NCBI GenBank assembly: GCA_023446675.1
Contig: JAEXPO010000490.1
Location: forward strand, 1-5,091
Direction of reading: 5' to 3'
Source: Bacillota bacterium
GTDB lineage: Bacteria; Bacillota; Clostridia; DSM-8532
DNA length: 5,091 nt
Positions 4,893 through 5,091 of this stretch are shown one piece after another; position 1 is the stretch's first letter, and the number at the start of each line of letters is the position of its first letter. The notes below the pieces were generated by a model. It saw only the letters and a list, made by a program, of their open reading frames with translations. It was not told where the DNA came from and searched no databases. The position numbers and the translations under genes were made by a program.

Positions 4893-5091
4893 CTAAAGAT
4901 TGCCGGACGGGTTGATGCATTGCCGGAACACAGGACAAGAGTTTATCAGCTCTTGATAGGTGCCATGTCCCACCAGACGTCCCTTTTCCATAACCAGAAT
5001 TTTATCCATTCCGCACAGGATGTCGGCCCGGTGTGTTATGACAAGAAGAATTTTACTTTCGTTTTTTCTGACCAGGAGCTCGTTGAGGAGC
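4893..5091 (-). CDS. ABC exporter, C-terminal end of ATP-binding domain (partial)
   Basis: The last 65 codons of a gene entering from the right edge. The visible piece contains LLVITHRADIL, with the switch-loop histidine (H20 of the fragment), then DKILVMEKGRLVGHGTYQELI. This is the standard end of nucleotide-binding domains of fused membrane-ATPase peptide and lipid exporters. Walker A, signature and Walker B lie upstream, outside the window, so it cannot be seen whether a membrane domain or a C39 leader-peptidase domain is fused. It stops 48 bases before the radical SAM ATG with no terminator between. Inferred role: export of the matured peptide. The ABC family is secure from the fragment; the subtype and substrate come from context. 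Confidence 0.85.
   Translation of the reverse strand, partial: LLNELLVRKNESKILLVITHRADILCGMDKILVMEKGRLVGHGTYQELINSCPVFRQCINPSGNL

Overview
The window carries one face of a compact operon: every gene reads on the minus strand, so transcription runs from high to low coordinates. The AGGAGG-type ribosome binding sites, the GTG/TTG/ATG start choices and the gene families point to a low-to-mid GC Firmicute, most likely a member of the Clostridia. No rRNA, tRNA, CRISPR array, transposase or phage gene was seen.

Layout in transcription order. (1) 5091-4893: the last 65 codons of an ABC exporter ATP-binding domain, its 5' part lying outside the window. (2) 4844-3450: a radical SAM/SPASM peptide maturase that I recognise as the CcpM type (Cys-rich peptide maturase). 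(3) 3440-2421: a 339-residue protein matching my memory of the 'TIGR04066 peptide maturation system' family, of unknown biochemistry. (4) 2405-2142: an 87-residue acyl-carrier-protein-like protein in which the phosphopantetheine serine is replaced by proline. (5) 2023-1844: a 59-residue precursor peptide with six cysteines in a 13-residue stretch, resembling the CLI_3235-family bacteriocin precursors. (6) 1748-651: a 365-residue cytoplasmic subtilisin-like (S8) protease with an extra C-terminal domain. (7) 617-1: the first 205 codons of an FtsX/MacB-like ABC transporter permease starting at TTG.

Together this is a ribosomally made, post-translationally modified peptide (RiPP) cassette. The precursor would be modified on or through its cysteines by the radical SAM enzyme, with the TIGR04066-like and ACP-like proteins as dedicated helpers of unknown role. 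The S8 protease would trim the leader, one ABC exporter would secrete the product, and the FtsX-type transporter could give export or self-protection. Genes 2, 3 and 4 are separated by only 9 and 15 bases. The precursor is set apart by 118 bases upstream, holding a candidate promoter, and 95 bases downstream, holding a strong hairpin; this suggests it is expressed at a different level from the enzymes.

No stretch over 300 bases lacks a gene, and no convincing Rho-independent terminator is visible. The cassette type is one I recall from comparative genomics rather than a wholly new family. I know of no established product chemistry for it, and I could not run any search to check. The points most worth following are the domain apparently shared by the protease and the TIGR04066-like protein, the serine-less carrier protein, and the precursor itself.
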